This document shows, one piece after another, positions 17,605-25,892 of a stretch of 64,000 nucleotides of DNA (the first letter of the stretch is position 1; each line of letters opens with the position of its first letter). The stretch spans positions 1 through 64,000 of the forward strand of contig JBGSYC010000206.1 in NCBI GenBank assembly GCA_041751095.1, read 5' to 3'. This DNA comes from JADCRZ01 sp041751095. Lineage in GTDB: Bacteria > Bacteroidota > Bacteroidia > Chitinophagales > Chitinophagaceae. Position numbers and translations under genes: made by a program. The notes under the pieces are model-generated. The model had not been told where the DNA came from. It was given only the letters and a program-made list of their open reading frames with translations, and searched no databases.

Positions 17605-18819
17605 ATGCAGCAAAATAAACCTCTGATAAGCACCTCTTTTAGCTATGAAACCCTTGAAGAGACATTGGATGTAAAACCTCAGGGCGCTAAATTGCACATT
17701 GGCATTCCAAAAGAAACAGCATTTCAGGAAAACCGCATCGCTTTAACGCCCGACGGGGTGGGAGTATTGATCAGCAACGGCCACAATGTTGTTATTGAAC
17801 ACAATGCGGGCGATGCTGCGCATTACCGCGACAAGGATTATAGCGAAGCGGGTGCGCGTATCGTTTATGACAAGAGCGAAGTGTTTAAAGCGCCTTTACT
17901 CGTAAAAAGCGCTCCTGTAGTTGAAGAAGATCTGCCTTTTTTGCAACCGAATCAATTGCTTGTTTCTCCCATCCATTTATCGGCCATGAAAGCTGAGTTT
18001 CTTGAAAAAATGATGGAGAAAAAAATCACTGCTTTTTCATTTGAAAACCTGAAAGACGACAGTGGGACATACCCTATCGTCCGGAGTATGAGCGAGATTG
18101 CCGGTAGTGCGGTGATGCTTATTGCGGCTCAATACCTGAGTTCCTCTAACCATGGCAAAGGTGTATTGCTTGGGGGGATATCCGGAATTCCTCCAACAAA
18201 GGTGATTATCCTCGGCGCCGGTACTGTGGGCGAATATGCTGCACGGGCAGCTCTTGCTCTCGGCGCCTCGGTGAAAGTTTTTGACAACAGTGTGTACCGC
18301 CTGAAAAGGCTTCAGAATAATATTGGCCAGCGAATGTGGACGTCGGTGGTGGAACCTAAAATTCTTGCCAAGCAATTAAAAACCTGTGAAGTTGCCGTAG
18401 GAGCCCTGGCTTCTGAAACCGGCCGTACACCTATCGTTGTTACGGAAGAAATGGTAAGCAATATGCGTCCGGGTAGTGTGATCATTGACGTTAGCATCGA
18501 CCGGGGCGGCTGTTTTGAAACGTCCGAGATTACCACCCATGAACACCCCATTTTTCTGAAATATGGGGTGATACATTATGGAGTGCCCAATATTCCGTCG
18601 GGCTTCGCGCGAACGGCCTCCCAGGCCATCAGCAGCGTGCTTATGCCGCTGCTGCTTGAAGCTTCTGAAGAAGGTGGCTTTGAAAACCTGATCTGGCACC
18701 AGTTACACCTGCGCAGCAGCATTTACCTGTTTAAGGGAGCCCTGACCGATTTTCACCTAAGCCAGCGTTTCGACCTGAAGTTTACAGACCTGAATTTGTT
18801 GATCGCAAGCCAGAGATAG
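17605..18819 (+). CDS. ald: Alanine dehydrogenase
   Basis: NAD-dependent enzyme converting L-alanine to pyruvate and ammonium, or the reverse. The 404 residues exceed the classical 370 because of an N-terminal extension of about 30 residues (MQQNKPLISTSFSYETLEE). The N-terminal AlaDh domain starts at IGIPKETAFQENRIALTPDGV with the catalytic Lys region (PLLVKSAP). The Rossmann domain has VIILGAGTVGEYAARAALALGA, and SIDRGGCFETS is near the end. A related family is PntA, but the length and the SIDRGG motif favour alanine dehydrogenase. Confidence 0.9.
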   Translation: MQQNKPLISTSFSYETLEETLDVKPQGAKLHIGIPKETAFQENRIALTPDGVGVLISNGHNVVIEHNAGDAAHYRDKDYSEAGARIVYDKSEVFKAPLLVKSAPVVEEDLPFLQPNQLLVSPIHLSAMKAEFLEKMMEKKITAFSFENLKDDSGTYPIVRSMSEIAGSAVMLIAAQYLSSSNHGKGVLLGGISGIPPTKVIILGAGTVGEYAARAALALGASVKVFDNSVYRLKRLQNNIGQRMWTSVVEPKILAKQLKTCEVAVGALASETGRTPIVVTEEMVSNMRPGSVIIDVSIDRGGCFETSEITTHEHPIFLKYGVIHYGVPNIPSGFARTASQAISSVLMPLLLEASEEGGFENLIWHQLHLRSSIYLFKGALTDFHLSQRFDLKFTDLNLLIASQR

Positions 18820-18854
18820 GGTATGGGGTATGAGGGAGGAGGTAAGTCGAATTA

Positions 18855-18936
18855 GAACGGTTCGTGCTTTTGAAATTTATATTACCGGCAATTGAAGGCC
18901 ATCGCATGAAGCGTTTTTGTGGAACACCGTTAAGGG
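18855..18936. repeat. Diverged direct repeat, unit A
   Basis: Begins GAACGGTTCGTGCTTTTGAA and includes a GGCAATT block and a GGAACACCGTTAAGGG block in the same order as unit B at 19008-19090. It is diverged, with several substitutions and a small indel. Confidence 0.65.
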
Positions 18937-19007
18937 CTGTTTTGTTTCTGCTAATAGTTGACCACCTCGTGGGTAGAACAACGTACAAAGTGAAGTCCGT
19001 TCCATAG

Positions 19008-19090
19008 GAACGGTTCGTGCTTTTGAAGTTCATATCGTCTGGCAATTAATGGACATAGCGCGAAGTGTTCCGGCTGGAACACGGTTCAGG
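19008..19090. repeat. Diverged direct repeat, unit B
   Basis: Begins GAACGGTTCGTGCTTTTGAA, identical to unit A over its first 20 bases, then carries GGCAATT and GGAACACGGTTCAGG at the matching positions. It lies 153 bp from unit A. Confidence 0.65.
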
Positions 19091-19156
19091 CGTGTTGTGG
19101 TCTACCCACGTATTGTTCCTCCCTTTAGATTTGTTTTGGAGTTTTTTGTGTTCCAG

Positions 19157-19771
19157 CTACTTATAATCCATGATGTTCACTACGTTTCTGCAAAACGAAT
19201 ATTCCTGCAGGTCGTTTGAACTTACGATCACTAACCGAGTCTGGCAATAATCTGTAATGAGCTGATGATACAACCCGATCCCTGCTTCATCTAAATTGGT
19301 GCAGGGTTCGTCGAGCAAAAGGCATGGGGTATCTGAAAATATAGCTTGTAGCAGCTTCACTCTTTGTTTCATGCCGCTCGAGAAATAGCGGATTTGTTTA
19401 TGCGCGGCTTTTTGCAATCCCATTATTGAAATAATGTTGTTCAGTTCGACCTCCGGAAGCAAAGGTTTGAAAAGCACGTGAAACCGAAGGAATTCGGTTA
19501 GCGTCATTTCTTCCACAACATCAAGGTAGGGAGCGGCTATTGAAAGGCAACGGTAAGCTTCGTCCCCTTCTACATTTCGGGTGGTATGATATTCAACCTT
19601 TCCCACAGAAGAAACTACAGCTCCGGCAATTACCTGGAGTAGCGTCGACTTTCCCGAGCCGTTTGGGCCGGTGATGGCATAATGCCCGGGGAATTCAAAA
19701 TGATAGGTAAAATTACGAAAGATCCAATCCCGGTTATAGCGTTTACCGGTATCGATACAGCTAATCTTCAT
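19157..19771 (-). CDS. ABC transporter ATP-binding protein (orphan ATPase)
   Basis: ATPase of about 204 residues with Walker A in GPNGSGKST (about 35-43), an ABC signature SSGMKQRVKL and Walker B LLLDEPCTNLD. The open frame extends upstream to 19882, but this lies inside lpxA in another frame. ATG 19771 (or 19774) starts MKISCIDTGKRYNRDWIFRN and overlaps the lpxA end by about 11 bp, so the two are translationally coupled. No permease gene is adjacent. The closeness to lpxA suggests an envelope role, such as lipid or LPS-related export, but that is inference. Confidence 0.88.
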   Translation of the reverse strand: MKISCIDTGKRYNRDWIFRNFTYHFEFPGHYAITGPNGSGKSTLLQVIAGAVVSSVGKVEYHTTRNVEGDEAYRCLSIAAPYLDVVEEMTLTEFLRFHVLFKPLLPEVELNNIISIMGLQKAAHKQIRYFSSGMKQRVKLLQAIFSDTPCLLLDEPCTNLDEAGIGLYHQLITDYCQTRLVIVSSNDLQEYSFCRNVVNIMDYK

Positions 19772-20558
19772 CATTGCTTCCTTTAGTGAAGCGTTTGATG
19801 ATACCACGACCGCTTTCGCGGATGAAGGTGACGATTTCATCCCGTTCATCACTGGCGGGTAGTTCTTCTTCGATATACTCAAGCGCCTGGGAGGTATTCA
19901 TATCTTTATTGTAGATACAACGGTAGATATCAAGGATGTGATTGATGCGTTCAAGGCTGAAGCCTCTTCTTTTGAGGCCCACGGAATTCACTCCGGCGTA
20001 GCTTAGCGGATTGCGTCCCGCTTTGATATAGGGAGGCACGTCTTTTCCGATCAGGGAACCTCCGCTGATGAACGTATGCTGGCCAATCTGAACAAATTGA
20101 TGTATCGCGCCCATGCCGCCGATGATCGCCCAATCGCCCATCACTACGTGGCCCGCCATCTGGGTATTATTGCTGAGTATGCAGTTATTCCCCACAACAC
20201 AATCATGCGCAATGTGACTGTAAGCCATAATCAGGCAATTGTTGCCTACCCTGGTCGTCCATCTGTCGCGGCTGCCCCTGTTAATGGTTACGAATTCACG
20301 GATGGTTGTATTATCACCTATCTCTACAGTCGTTTGTTCTCCGTCAAATTTAAGATCCTGGGGAATAGCGGCAATTACAGCTCCGGGAAATATCCTGCAA
20401 TTTTTTCCTATGCGGGCGCCCTCCATAATTGTCACATTACTTCCTACCCAGGTACCTTCGCCGATCTCAACATTATGATGGACTACCGTAAAAGGGTCAA
20501 CCTTAACGTTAGTGGCCAGCCTGGCATTGGGATGTATATATGTGTGAGGATGAATCAT
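19761..20558 (-). CDS. lpxA: Acyl-ACP--UDP-N-acetylglucosamine O-acyltransferase
   Basis: First enzyme of lipid A biosynthesis: adds a 3-hydroxyacyl chain to UDP-GlcNAc at O-3. The 265 residues carry many left-handed hexapeptide repeats (from about 1 to 180), the catalytic His118 in SHIAHDC, and the GGMGAIHQFVQIGQH segment of the active site. The C-terminal helical domain ends in GSNDED. It is 303 bp downstream of the LpxC-FabZ gene in the same direction and overlaps the ABC ATPase gene by about 11 bp. Confidence 0.97.
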   Translation of the reverse strand: MIHPHTYIHPNARLATNVKVDPFTVVHHNVEIGEGTWVGSNVTIMEGARIGKNCRIFPGAVIAAIPQDLKFDGEQTTVEIGDNTTIREFVTINRGSRDRWTTRVGNNCLIMAYSHIAHDCVVGNNCILSNNTQMAGHVVMGDWAIIGGMGAIHQFVQIGQHTFISGGSLIGKDVPPYIKAGRNPLSYAGVNSVGLKRRGFSLERINHILDIYRCIYNKDMNTSQALEYIEEELPASDERDEIVTFIRESGRGIIKRFTKGSNDED

Positions 20559-20861
20559 TTTTTCATTTTGTGTTACCCCTCCTTTTACGTCTTCAACAAT
20601 TCGCCGGCATTTATTTGCTATAAAACATACCTTATCAATTGCTTTCCGGAAGCAACCGACTTTCCTCTCAAGGTGCAGACCATAAGTGCCGGGAAAACGC
20701 TAACACACAAAAATATCAAAAGAAAGATAGTAAAATTCAATCTAAGCTTTAAACCCCCGGGTTCGTGATATTTTAACGCCTGCTTTTCACGATTAACCCT
20801 GCCTGTTACCAATTCCCGTAAACGTTAAATATATTCAAATTGATGAAATTTGTCAGGCAGG
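20559..20861. other. Gap between lpxC-fabZ and lpxA
   Basis: About 300 bp without a gene I can support. A 64-residue minus-strand frame (20618-20812) has a hydrophobic central stretch, but no recognisable family and no good start context, so it is not called. No strong hairpin was seen. It may carry the leader or promoter of lpxA. Confidence 0.5.
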
Positions 20862-22271
20862 TCAGGGCCGTTTAACCAATTGAGCTGTTAAGATAGCTTC
20901 AGTACATATCTTTGAGCCTACATAAACTGTTCCCCTCATTTCACAGATACCGCGTCTGATGGGTGCTGCCAGTTCCATTCTTAACAACATCGTGTCTCCC
21001 GGGAAAACCATTTTCTTGAACTTGCAATTATCGATCTTTAAAAAATAGGTATCGTATTGCCCTTTCTCCATCAACGCGTTTATTGCCAGGATGCCTCCTG
21101 TTTGTGCCAGTGCTTCTATCTGCAATACGCCGGGCATAATCGGATTTCCGGGAAAATGTCCTACGAAGAAAGGCTCATTAAAGGTTACGTTCTTAATTCC
21201 GACGATATATTCCTTTGTTAAATCAATGATCTTGTCTACCAACAGAAAGGGATACCGGTGGGGTAAAGTTTTTTCGATTTGCTGGATATTATAGACAGGC
21301 TCCTTATTGGGATCATAAACCGGAATATTTTTGGAAAGCCTGGATTTTTTAATGTGCTGCTTGATCATTTTTGCAAACTCCACATTTGCGCTGTGACCTG
21401 GCCTGTTTGCAATGATACGCGCTTTAAGGGGAAATCCGATTAGGGCCAGGTCACCGACCACATCCAGTAATTTATGCCTGGCGGGTTCGTTGGGAAAGCG
21501 TAATTCAAGATTATTGAGATATCCTCCGCTTTTCACTTCAATCCTGTCTTTTTTAAAGATTTTTGCCAGCCGTCCCATTTCTTCGGTGGTGACCGGCTTG
21601 TCAACTATCACAATGGCGTTATTGATATCACCTCCTTTGATCAGGTTATTATCAATAAGCATTTCCAGCTCATGTAAGAAGCAGAACGTACGGCAGGGGG
21701 CGATCTCGGTCTTAAATTCAGCCATGCTTTTTAACTCCGCATGCTGGGTACCCAGTACAGGTGAATTGAAGTCTATAAGTGTGGTGATCTTGTATTCATT
21801 GGAAGGCATTGCCACCATTTCAACTCTTTTCTCTTCATCATGGAACTGAATAATCTCATCGAGGAAGTACCAGGTTTTGGCAGCATCCTGTTCCTCCACC
21901 CCTGCCTCTTCGATAAGGTCTATAAAAGGCTGGGAACTGCCGTCCATTATGGGAATTTCCGGGCCATTTATTTCTATTAAAACATTATCAACCCTCATTC
22001 CTACCAGCGCGGCCAGCAAATGTTCAATCGTATTTACCTTAACCTCCATTTGCTGCAAGGTTGTTCCCCGGGCAGTATCGCTTACAAGGTCGCAATCGGC
22101 TTTAATAACGGGCTGACCGGGAAGATCGAGCCGCTGAAACTGGAAACCAAACCCTGGTAAAGCCGGCTTGAGTGTCATATCTACCATAGCTCCTGTATGC
22201 AGACCCGTTCCGGAAACGTTGATTTGCGAGGCTAAAGTATGTTGTTTATCAGCGTTAAAGTTTAGTTCCAT
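20862..22271 (-). CDS. lpxC-fabZ: Bifunctional LpxC deacetylase / FabZ dehydratase
   Basis: A fused protein of 469 residues. The N-terminal LpxC domain (about 1-310) removes the acetyl group from UDP-3-acyl-GlcNAc, the committed step of lipid A synthesis; its zinc ligands are His84 (TIEHLLAAL), His266 and Asp270 (RHKLLDVVGD), with His293 in NRPGHSANVEF. The C-terminal FabZ domain (about 325-469) dehydrates 3-hydroxyacyl-ACP, with PHRYPFLLVDKI, His372 in GHFPGNPIMPGVLQIEALAQ and Glu386. The fusion is normal for Bacteroidota. A -7 element lies upstream. Confidence 0.97.
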   Translation of the reverse strand: MELNFNADKQHTLASQINVSGTGLHTGAMVDMTLKPALPGFGFQFQRLDLPGQPVIKADCDLVSDTARGTTLQQMEVKVNTIEHLLAALVGMRVDNVLIEINGPEIPIMDGSSQPFIDLIEEAGVEEQDAAKTWYFLDEIIQFHDEEKRVEMVAMPSNEYKITTLIDFNSPVLGTQHAELKSMAEFKTEIAPCRTFCFLHELEMLIDNNLIKGGDINNAIVIVDKPVTTEEMGRLAKIFKKDRIEVKSGGYLNNLELRFPNEPARHKLLDVVGDLALIGFPLKARIIANRPGHSANVEFAKMIKQHIKKSRLSKNIPVYDPNKEPVYNIQQIEKTLPHRYPFLLVDKIIDLTKEYIVGIKNVTFNEPFFVGHFPGNPIMPGVLQIEALAQTGGILAINALMEKGQYDTYFLKIDNCKFKKMVFPGDTMLLRMELAAPIRRGICEMRGTVYVGSKICTEAILTAQLVKRP

Positions 22272-22289
22272 GCTTTTTAATCATTCGGT

Positions 22290-22297
22290 CAAAGATA
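22290..22297 (-). promoter_or_regulatory. -7 element of lpxC-fabZ
   Basis: TATCTTTG on the minus strand matches TAnnTTTG 18 nt upstream of the lpxC-fabZ ATG at 22271. Confidence 0.45.
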
Positions 22298-22343
22298 ATT
22301 ATTCAGGTGAGAAAAAGCCGGCTGACCCTGCTTTATGCTCAAT

Positions 22344-23216
22344 TCAGATGATCCGGTAGTTTCTGTAGTCGAATAAACGTTTGCCCGTTTTTTTTTCAAT
22401 GATATGAAGAATGCTGTCTTTTAAAGACAGTTGTTTCCGGCGCAGATCAAAATTAAATTCCCAGCTTTGTCTCCTGATCCTTTGAATCATCACCTGCGGA
22501 TGTGTGTCCTGGAAAAGCGCCAATGAATCTGCATCAGTGCTGTAATCAAACAGTTCCTGATTTGAATGCTTTGGCTCCACGTAGCTGTCGCCACCCCAGA
22601 ACTTTCCCGAGCTGTAACATTTTTGCATTTGCACGGCAGGCGCCTTTACCCAGCCATAATGATAAATATATGCATCTATTTCCTTCACATTGAGCTTACG
22701 GCCGGCCTTTCGAAAGCCCTGCGCGTCCCTGTAGGATGATATTGACCTGTCATTACGGATAATCCTGATTTCATGGTTGTACCAGCGGCGCGAATCGGCT
22801 ACATAATCATAAGTACCATAAAAATGTAAATATTTGAATAGAAGGCCTTCAACCGACGGATTGTTCAGGTATTGCTCTGCGGCTGTCCGGATTATCTCCA
22901 GGTATTTCTCATGCACTACTTCGTCTGCCTGAAGGTAGAAGGCCCAGTCTGAATCACCTGCTATTTGCGCAAAAGCCTTATCGGTTTCCACGGCCAGAAC
23001 TTTACCACCCGTTTTTAGAGATTCATCCCAAACAGAATGAACAATCTTTACCTTTGGAGAGTTGATGGATTGTATAAGGTCCAATGTATTGTCTGTAGAA
23101 TTACCCACACTCACGATGAATTCATCAACGGCGGGAAGAATCGAAGTGATAGATTCTACAACCGGGTAATCATATTTTACAGCATTCCGGACAAAGGTAA
23201 AGCCACTGATCTTCAT
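22344..23216 (-). CDS. Family 2 (GT-A) glycosyltransferase
   Basis: Predicted cytoplasmic glycosyltransferase of 290 residues with the family-2 N-terminal fold. It begins MKISGFTFVRNAVKYDYP and contains the donor-binding stretch DEFIVSVGNSTDNTLDLIQS, then DWAFYLQADEVVHEKYLE, where the acidic cluster is the metal/sugar-nucleotide site. Substrate and product cannot be told. It has no membrane segment. The divergent LysR gene starts 64 bp away, and lipid A genes follow, so an envelope polysaccharide or LPS role is possible but unproven. Confidence 0.85.
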   Translation of the reverse strand: MKISGFTFVRNAVKYDYPVVESITSILPAVDEFIVSVGNSTDNTLDLIQSINSPKVKIVHSVWDESLKTGGKVLAVETDKAFAQIAGDSDWAFYLQADEVVHEKYLEIIRTAAEQYLNNPSVEGLLFKYLHFYGTYDYVADSRRWYNHEIRIIRNDRSISSYRDAQGFRKAGRKLNVKEIDAYIYHYGWVKAPAVQMQKCYSSGKFWGGDSYVEPKHSNQELFDYSTDADSLALFQDTHPQVMIQRIRRQSWEFNFDLRRKQLSLKDSILHIIEKKTGKRLFDYRNYRII

Positions 23217-23234
23217 ACATTTCCTAAATGATTC

Positions 23235-23242
23235 AAAGATAA
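23235..23242 (-). promoter_or_regulatory. -7 element of the glycosyltransferase gene
   Basis: TATCTTTG on the minus strand, 18 nt upstream of the glycosyltransferase ATG at 23216. It faces away from the LysR -7 element at 23260-23267. Confidence 0.45.
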
Positions 23243-23259
23243 CCGTATTTCAATTTAGT

Positions 23260-23267
23260 AGCTTTGA
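23260..23267 (+). promoter_or_regulatory. -7 element of the LysR-family gene
   Basis: TAGCTTTG matches TAnnTTTG, 13 nt before the LysR ATG at 23281. It lies 17 bp from the divergent -7 element, so the two promoters overlap in their upstream regions. Confidence 0.45.
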
Positions 23268-23280
23268 AAAGTAATTTGAA

Positions 23281-24183
23281 ATGCTTTCGCTCCGACACCA
23301 GATTTTTATAGAGGTTGCCAATAACCTGAGCTTTTCGAAAGCCAGCAAGGTTTTGTTTATCAGCCAGCCCGCTATCAGTAAACACATGAAGGCATTGGAA
23401 GAATTTTACAAAATCACCCTTTTCGAACGCAAGGGCGGCAGCATTACACTTAGCCCGGCGGGAGAAATTCTATTAAATCGCCTTAGAGAAGCCGGAAATA
23501 TTCAGAAACAACTGGAATTCGAAATCAGTACATTGAAAGACCAGTTCCAGGCAAAAGGCCAGCTGAAGCTTGGCGCAAGCACAACGATTGCTTTGTATAT
23601 CCTCCCAAAATTATTGTCAGGCTTTCATCAGAAATATCCGGACGTAAAGATCAGCCTCCTTAACCGGAATACCGACACCATCGTAAAGGCACTGCTCGAT
23701 CAGGAAATTGATGTCGGAATAGTTGAAGGAAAAAACAAGATTTCCACAATATTATATCAACCCTTCATAACCGATGAAGTTGTGGCTGTTTGTTCAGCAA
23801 AGAGCCCCATAGCCAAAAAGGGCAGCATTACCGTGCATGACCTTCGCAATTATCCGATAGCTTTAAGAGAGCAGGGCTCCGGTACGCTCGAGGCAATAAA
23901 GTACACGTTGAAAAAATATGAAATTAAAATATCTGAACTAAAGGTTGGAATTCGTCTGGCCGGAACGGAAGCGTTAAAAAATTTCATCAAAGAAGACTAC
24001 TGCCTCGGCTTTCTGCCGCGAAGATCGGTACTGAAAGAACTAAGCGAAGGCGAGCTCGTTGCCATAAAGATAGAGAAGCTGCAAATCGTTCGCGATTTTT
24101 TTTTCATTCAGCGCCAGGGCTCGGATAATGACGGACTAAATAAGGCTTTTATAAAATTTGCGAAGATGTTTCATAACCAATAG
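23281..24183 (+). CDS. LysR-family transcriptional regulator
   Basis: 300-residue LysR-type regulator: N-terminal winged helix-turn-helix (NNLSFSKASKVLFISQPAIS, about 12-35) and a two-lobed C-terminal effector domain from about 90. The effector domain has the family pattern LKLGASTTIALYILP and later LREQGSGTLEAIKYTL. It is divergent from the glycosyltransferase and 59 bp upstream of threonine synthase in the same direction, with no terminator in between. A cysteine/sulfur- or one-carbon-related effector would be a guess; none is claimed. Confidence 0.92.
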   Translation: MLSLRHQIFIEVANNLSFSKASKVLFISQPAISKHMKALEEFYKITLFERKGGSITLSPAGEILLNRLREAGNIQKQLEFEISTLKDQFQAKGQLKLGASTTIALYILPKLLSGFHQKYPDVKISLLNRNTDTIVKALLDQEIDVGIVEGKNKISTILYQPFITDEVVAVCSAKSPIAKKGSITVHDLRNYPIALREQGSGTLEAIKYTLKKYEIKISELKVGIRLAGTEALKNFIKEDYCLGFLPRRSVLKELSEGELVAIKIEKLQIVRDFFFIQRQGSDNDGLNKAFIKFAKMFHNQ

Positions 24184-24242
24184 TTATGGCCTATAATGTT
24201 TTACTATGCCTTTGGTTATAGTATCCGCAGTAAATTTAACTG

Positions 24243-25421
24243 ATGATCGCCTTATCCCAGCCAGTATCGTATGCTACTTACCTTGAGTGTGCTGAATGCA
24301 AAACGGAATATTCGTTAACTGCATTGAACAGCTACGCTACTTGTTGTAATCAGCCCCTTCTTGTCAGGTATGAATACATGCACGGCTTCTTTAAGGAAGA
24401 CCTGTTCTTCCGCGATAAAACGATGTGGCGGTATTTTGAAATGCTGCCGGTGCTGGAATACAAAAACATCGTTTCTCTCGGTGAAGGCATGACGCCTCTT
24501 GTTCCCCTGCATAACCTTTCCGCCGCTTTTGGATTTACCGACCTGCTGATGAAAGATGAGTCCTGCAATCCCACCGGCTCTTTCAAAGCCCGCGGATTAA
24601 GCATGGCCATATCAAGAGCGCGGGAATTGGATGTGTATCGTTGTATCGTTCCCACCGCAGGCAATGCCGGCGGAGCACTTGCTGCTTATTGTGCTAAAGC
24701 CGGTATGGAATGTACCGTGGTAATGCCCGAACATACGCCCAACGTTTTTAAACAGGAATGCGAGATGTATGGAGCTGAATTGATCCTGGTAAAAGGGCTG
24801 ATCAATGATTGCGCAAGGAAGGTTGCATTGCTGAAAGAGAAAAAGGCCTATTATGATCTTTCCACAATGAAGGAGCCTTACCGCCTCGAAGGTAAAAAGA
24901 CAATGGGGTATGAAATCGCGGAGCAGTTGAACTGGCAATTGCCTGACGTGATTATTTACCCGGCTGGTGGGGGAACCGGATTGATCGGTATCTGGAAAGC
25001 TTTCAGGGAAATGCTGATGATGGGCTGGATCAGGGGACCCCTGCCAAGGATGGTCGCTGTTCAGTCACAAAATTGTGCACCGGTAGTAAAGGCCTTTTAT
25101 GATCCGGAAAACTGGCGGGAGAATTTTACACCATCTGCTTCTGTCGCAAATGGCTTAGTTGTGCCTTTTCCGTTTGGCATGGATATGATGCAACAGGTGT
25201 TAACTGATTCTGAAGGCACGGCTGTTACCGTGAGTGATGAGGAAATTAAGTCGGGAATAAAAGAAATTGCCAGCAGGGAAGGAATACTGGTGTCTCCTGA
25301 AGGTGCTGCTACCTGGAAAGCGCTGTTGCACCTGCGAAACAAAAAAATAATCGATCCGTCGGATAAAGTAGTACTGCTAAATACCGGAAGCGGTTACAAA
25401 TACCTGGAAAACCTGATTTGA
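24243..25421 (+). CDS. thrC: Threonine synthase
   Basis: PLP-dependent enzyme converting O-phosphohomoserine to threonine. The 392 residues have the PLP Lys115 in DESCNPTGSFKARGLSMAI, the substrate loop TAGNAGGALAAY, the phosphate-binding GGGTGLIGI and a closing SPEGAATW. The N-terminal part has four cysteines (Cys16, Cys19, Cys34, Cys35) in a zinc-ribbon-like pattern, seen in class II/archaeal-type enzymes. It is downstream of the LysR gene by 59 bp. A palindrome spans the stop region. Confidence 0.85.
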   Translation: MIALSQPVSYATYLECAECKTEYSLTALNSYATCCNQPLLVRYEYMHGFFKEDLFFRDKTMWRYFEMLPVLEYKNIVSLGEGMTPLVPLHNLSAAFGFTDLLMKDESCNPTGSFKARGLSMAISRARELDVYRCIVPTAGNAGGALAAYCAKAGMECTVVMPEHTPNVFKQECEMYGAELILVKGLINDCARKVALLKEKKAYYDLSTMKEPYRLEGKKTMGYEIAEQLNWQLPDVIIYPAGGGTGLIGIWKAFREMLMMGWIRGPLPRMVAVQSQNCAPVVKAFYDPENWRENFTPSASVANGLVVPFPFGMDMMQQVLTDSEGTAVTVSDEEIKSGIKEIASREGILVSPEGAATWKALLHLRNKKIIDPSDKVVLLNTGSGYKYLENLI

Positions 25422-25450
25422 AACCTGTAGGGCCTGGCCCTATAGGTTTT
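25421..25450. repeat. REP-like palindrome at the thrC end
   Basis: AAACCTGTAGGGCC and GGCCCTATAGGTTT pair as a 14-bp inverted repeat with a 2-nt centre and one G-T pair. The outer arms match the AACCTATA...TATAGGTT family next to the RAYT, while the inner part differs. It directly abuts the thrC stop and may double as a terminator. Confidence 0.6.
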
Positions 25451-25892
25451 GAATTGTAAACGTAGCTATTCGTTTTGGCTATCGGGTTACCGGTTTCACC
25501 CTGGCGAGTGGATAAGCTGCCTACCCTTTTCTTAATCATATCGCTTCCATGTAATTCCTGTTTCTCCTATCGGGGAATACGCTACAGAAACACCGGCTTG
25601 CCTTCCCGTAAAGTTTAACGGTATTACTATTTATTTATATTGTTGTCCAAGTAAAAGAGATAAAATCATATGAAAGCTTTACCGGGAGCCACTTCGCGAA
25701 TATCCCTCCCTTTGGAAAATAAACCTCTTTAGGGGTGAACTTCCTGATCGTACACTTTTTTAGGAACCGAAGAACACAAAGGAGGCGCAAAGAACACAAA
25801 GCGTAACGTAGTGTCCTCCGTGGTTCTTCTTGTTCTTAGTGATCCTTCTTTTCTAAGGCAATCATCAATCAATTTAGTCGGGCAGTATTGAT
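25422..25892. other. Gene-free stretch with palindrome and repeat fragment
   Basis: About 470 bp without a supported gene. It holds the palindrome at 25421-25450 and, at about 25761-25856, a block made of GAACACAAAGG and CCTCCGTGGTTC-like pieces that resembles the 40.9-41.2 kb intergenic block. A short minus-strand frame crosses 25309-25539 and looks spurious. Confidence 0.55.

Larger units (their letters stand above)
18820..19156. other. Gene-free stretch with duplicated unit and inverted block
   Basis: No convincing gene. A G-rich GGGTATGGGGTATGAGG tract (18819-18835) follows ald. Two related direct units (18855-18936 and 19008-19090) share GGTTCGTGCTTTTGAA and are roughly three-quarters identical by eye over about 80 bp. 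An inverted block GTGGGTAGAACAAC (about 18969-18982) mirrors GTTGTGGTCTACCCAC (19094-19109). A minus-strand open frame across it is a by-product of the repeat. Confidence 0.6.

Noticed and set aside
18782..19045. 87-residue minus-strand frame with repeated NFKSTNRS
   Set aside because: The peptide repeat only reflects the duplicated DNA unit in the intergenic region.
20618..20812. 64-residue frame with a hydrophobic stretch before lpxA
   Set aside because: No signal-peptide logic, family or promoter; probably non-coding.
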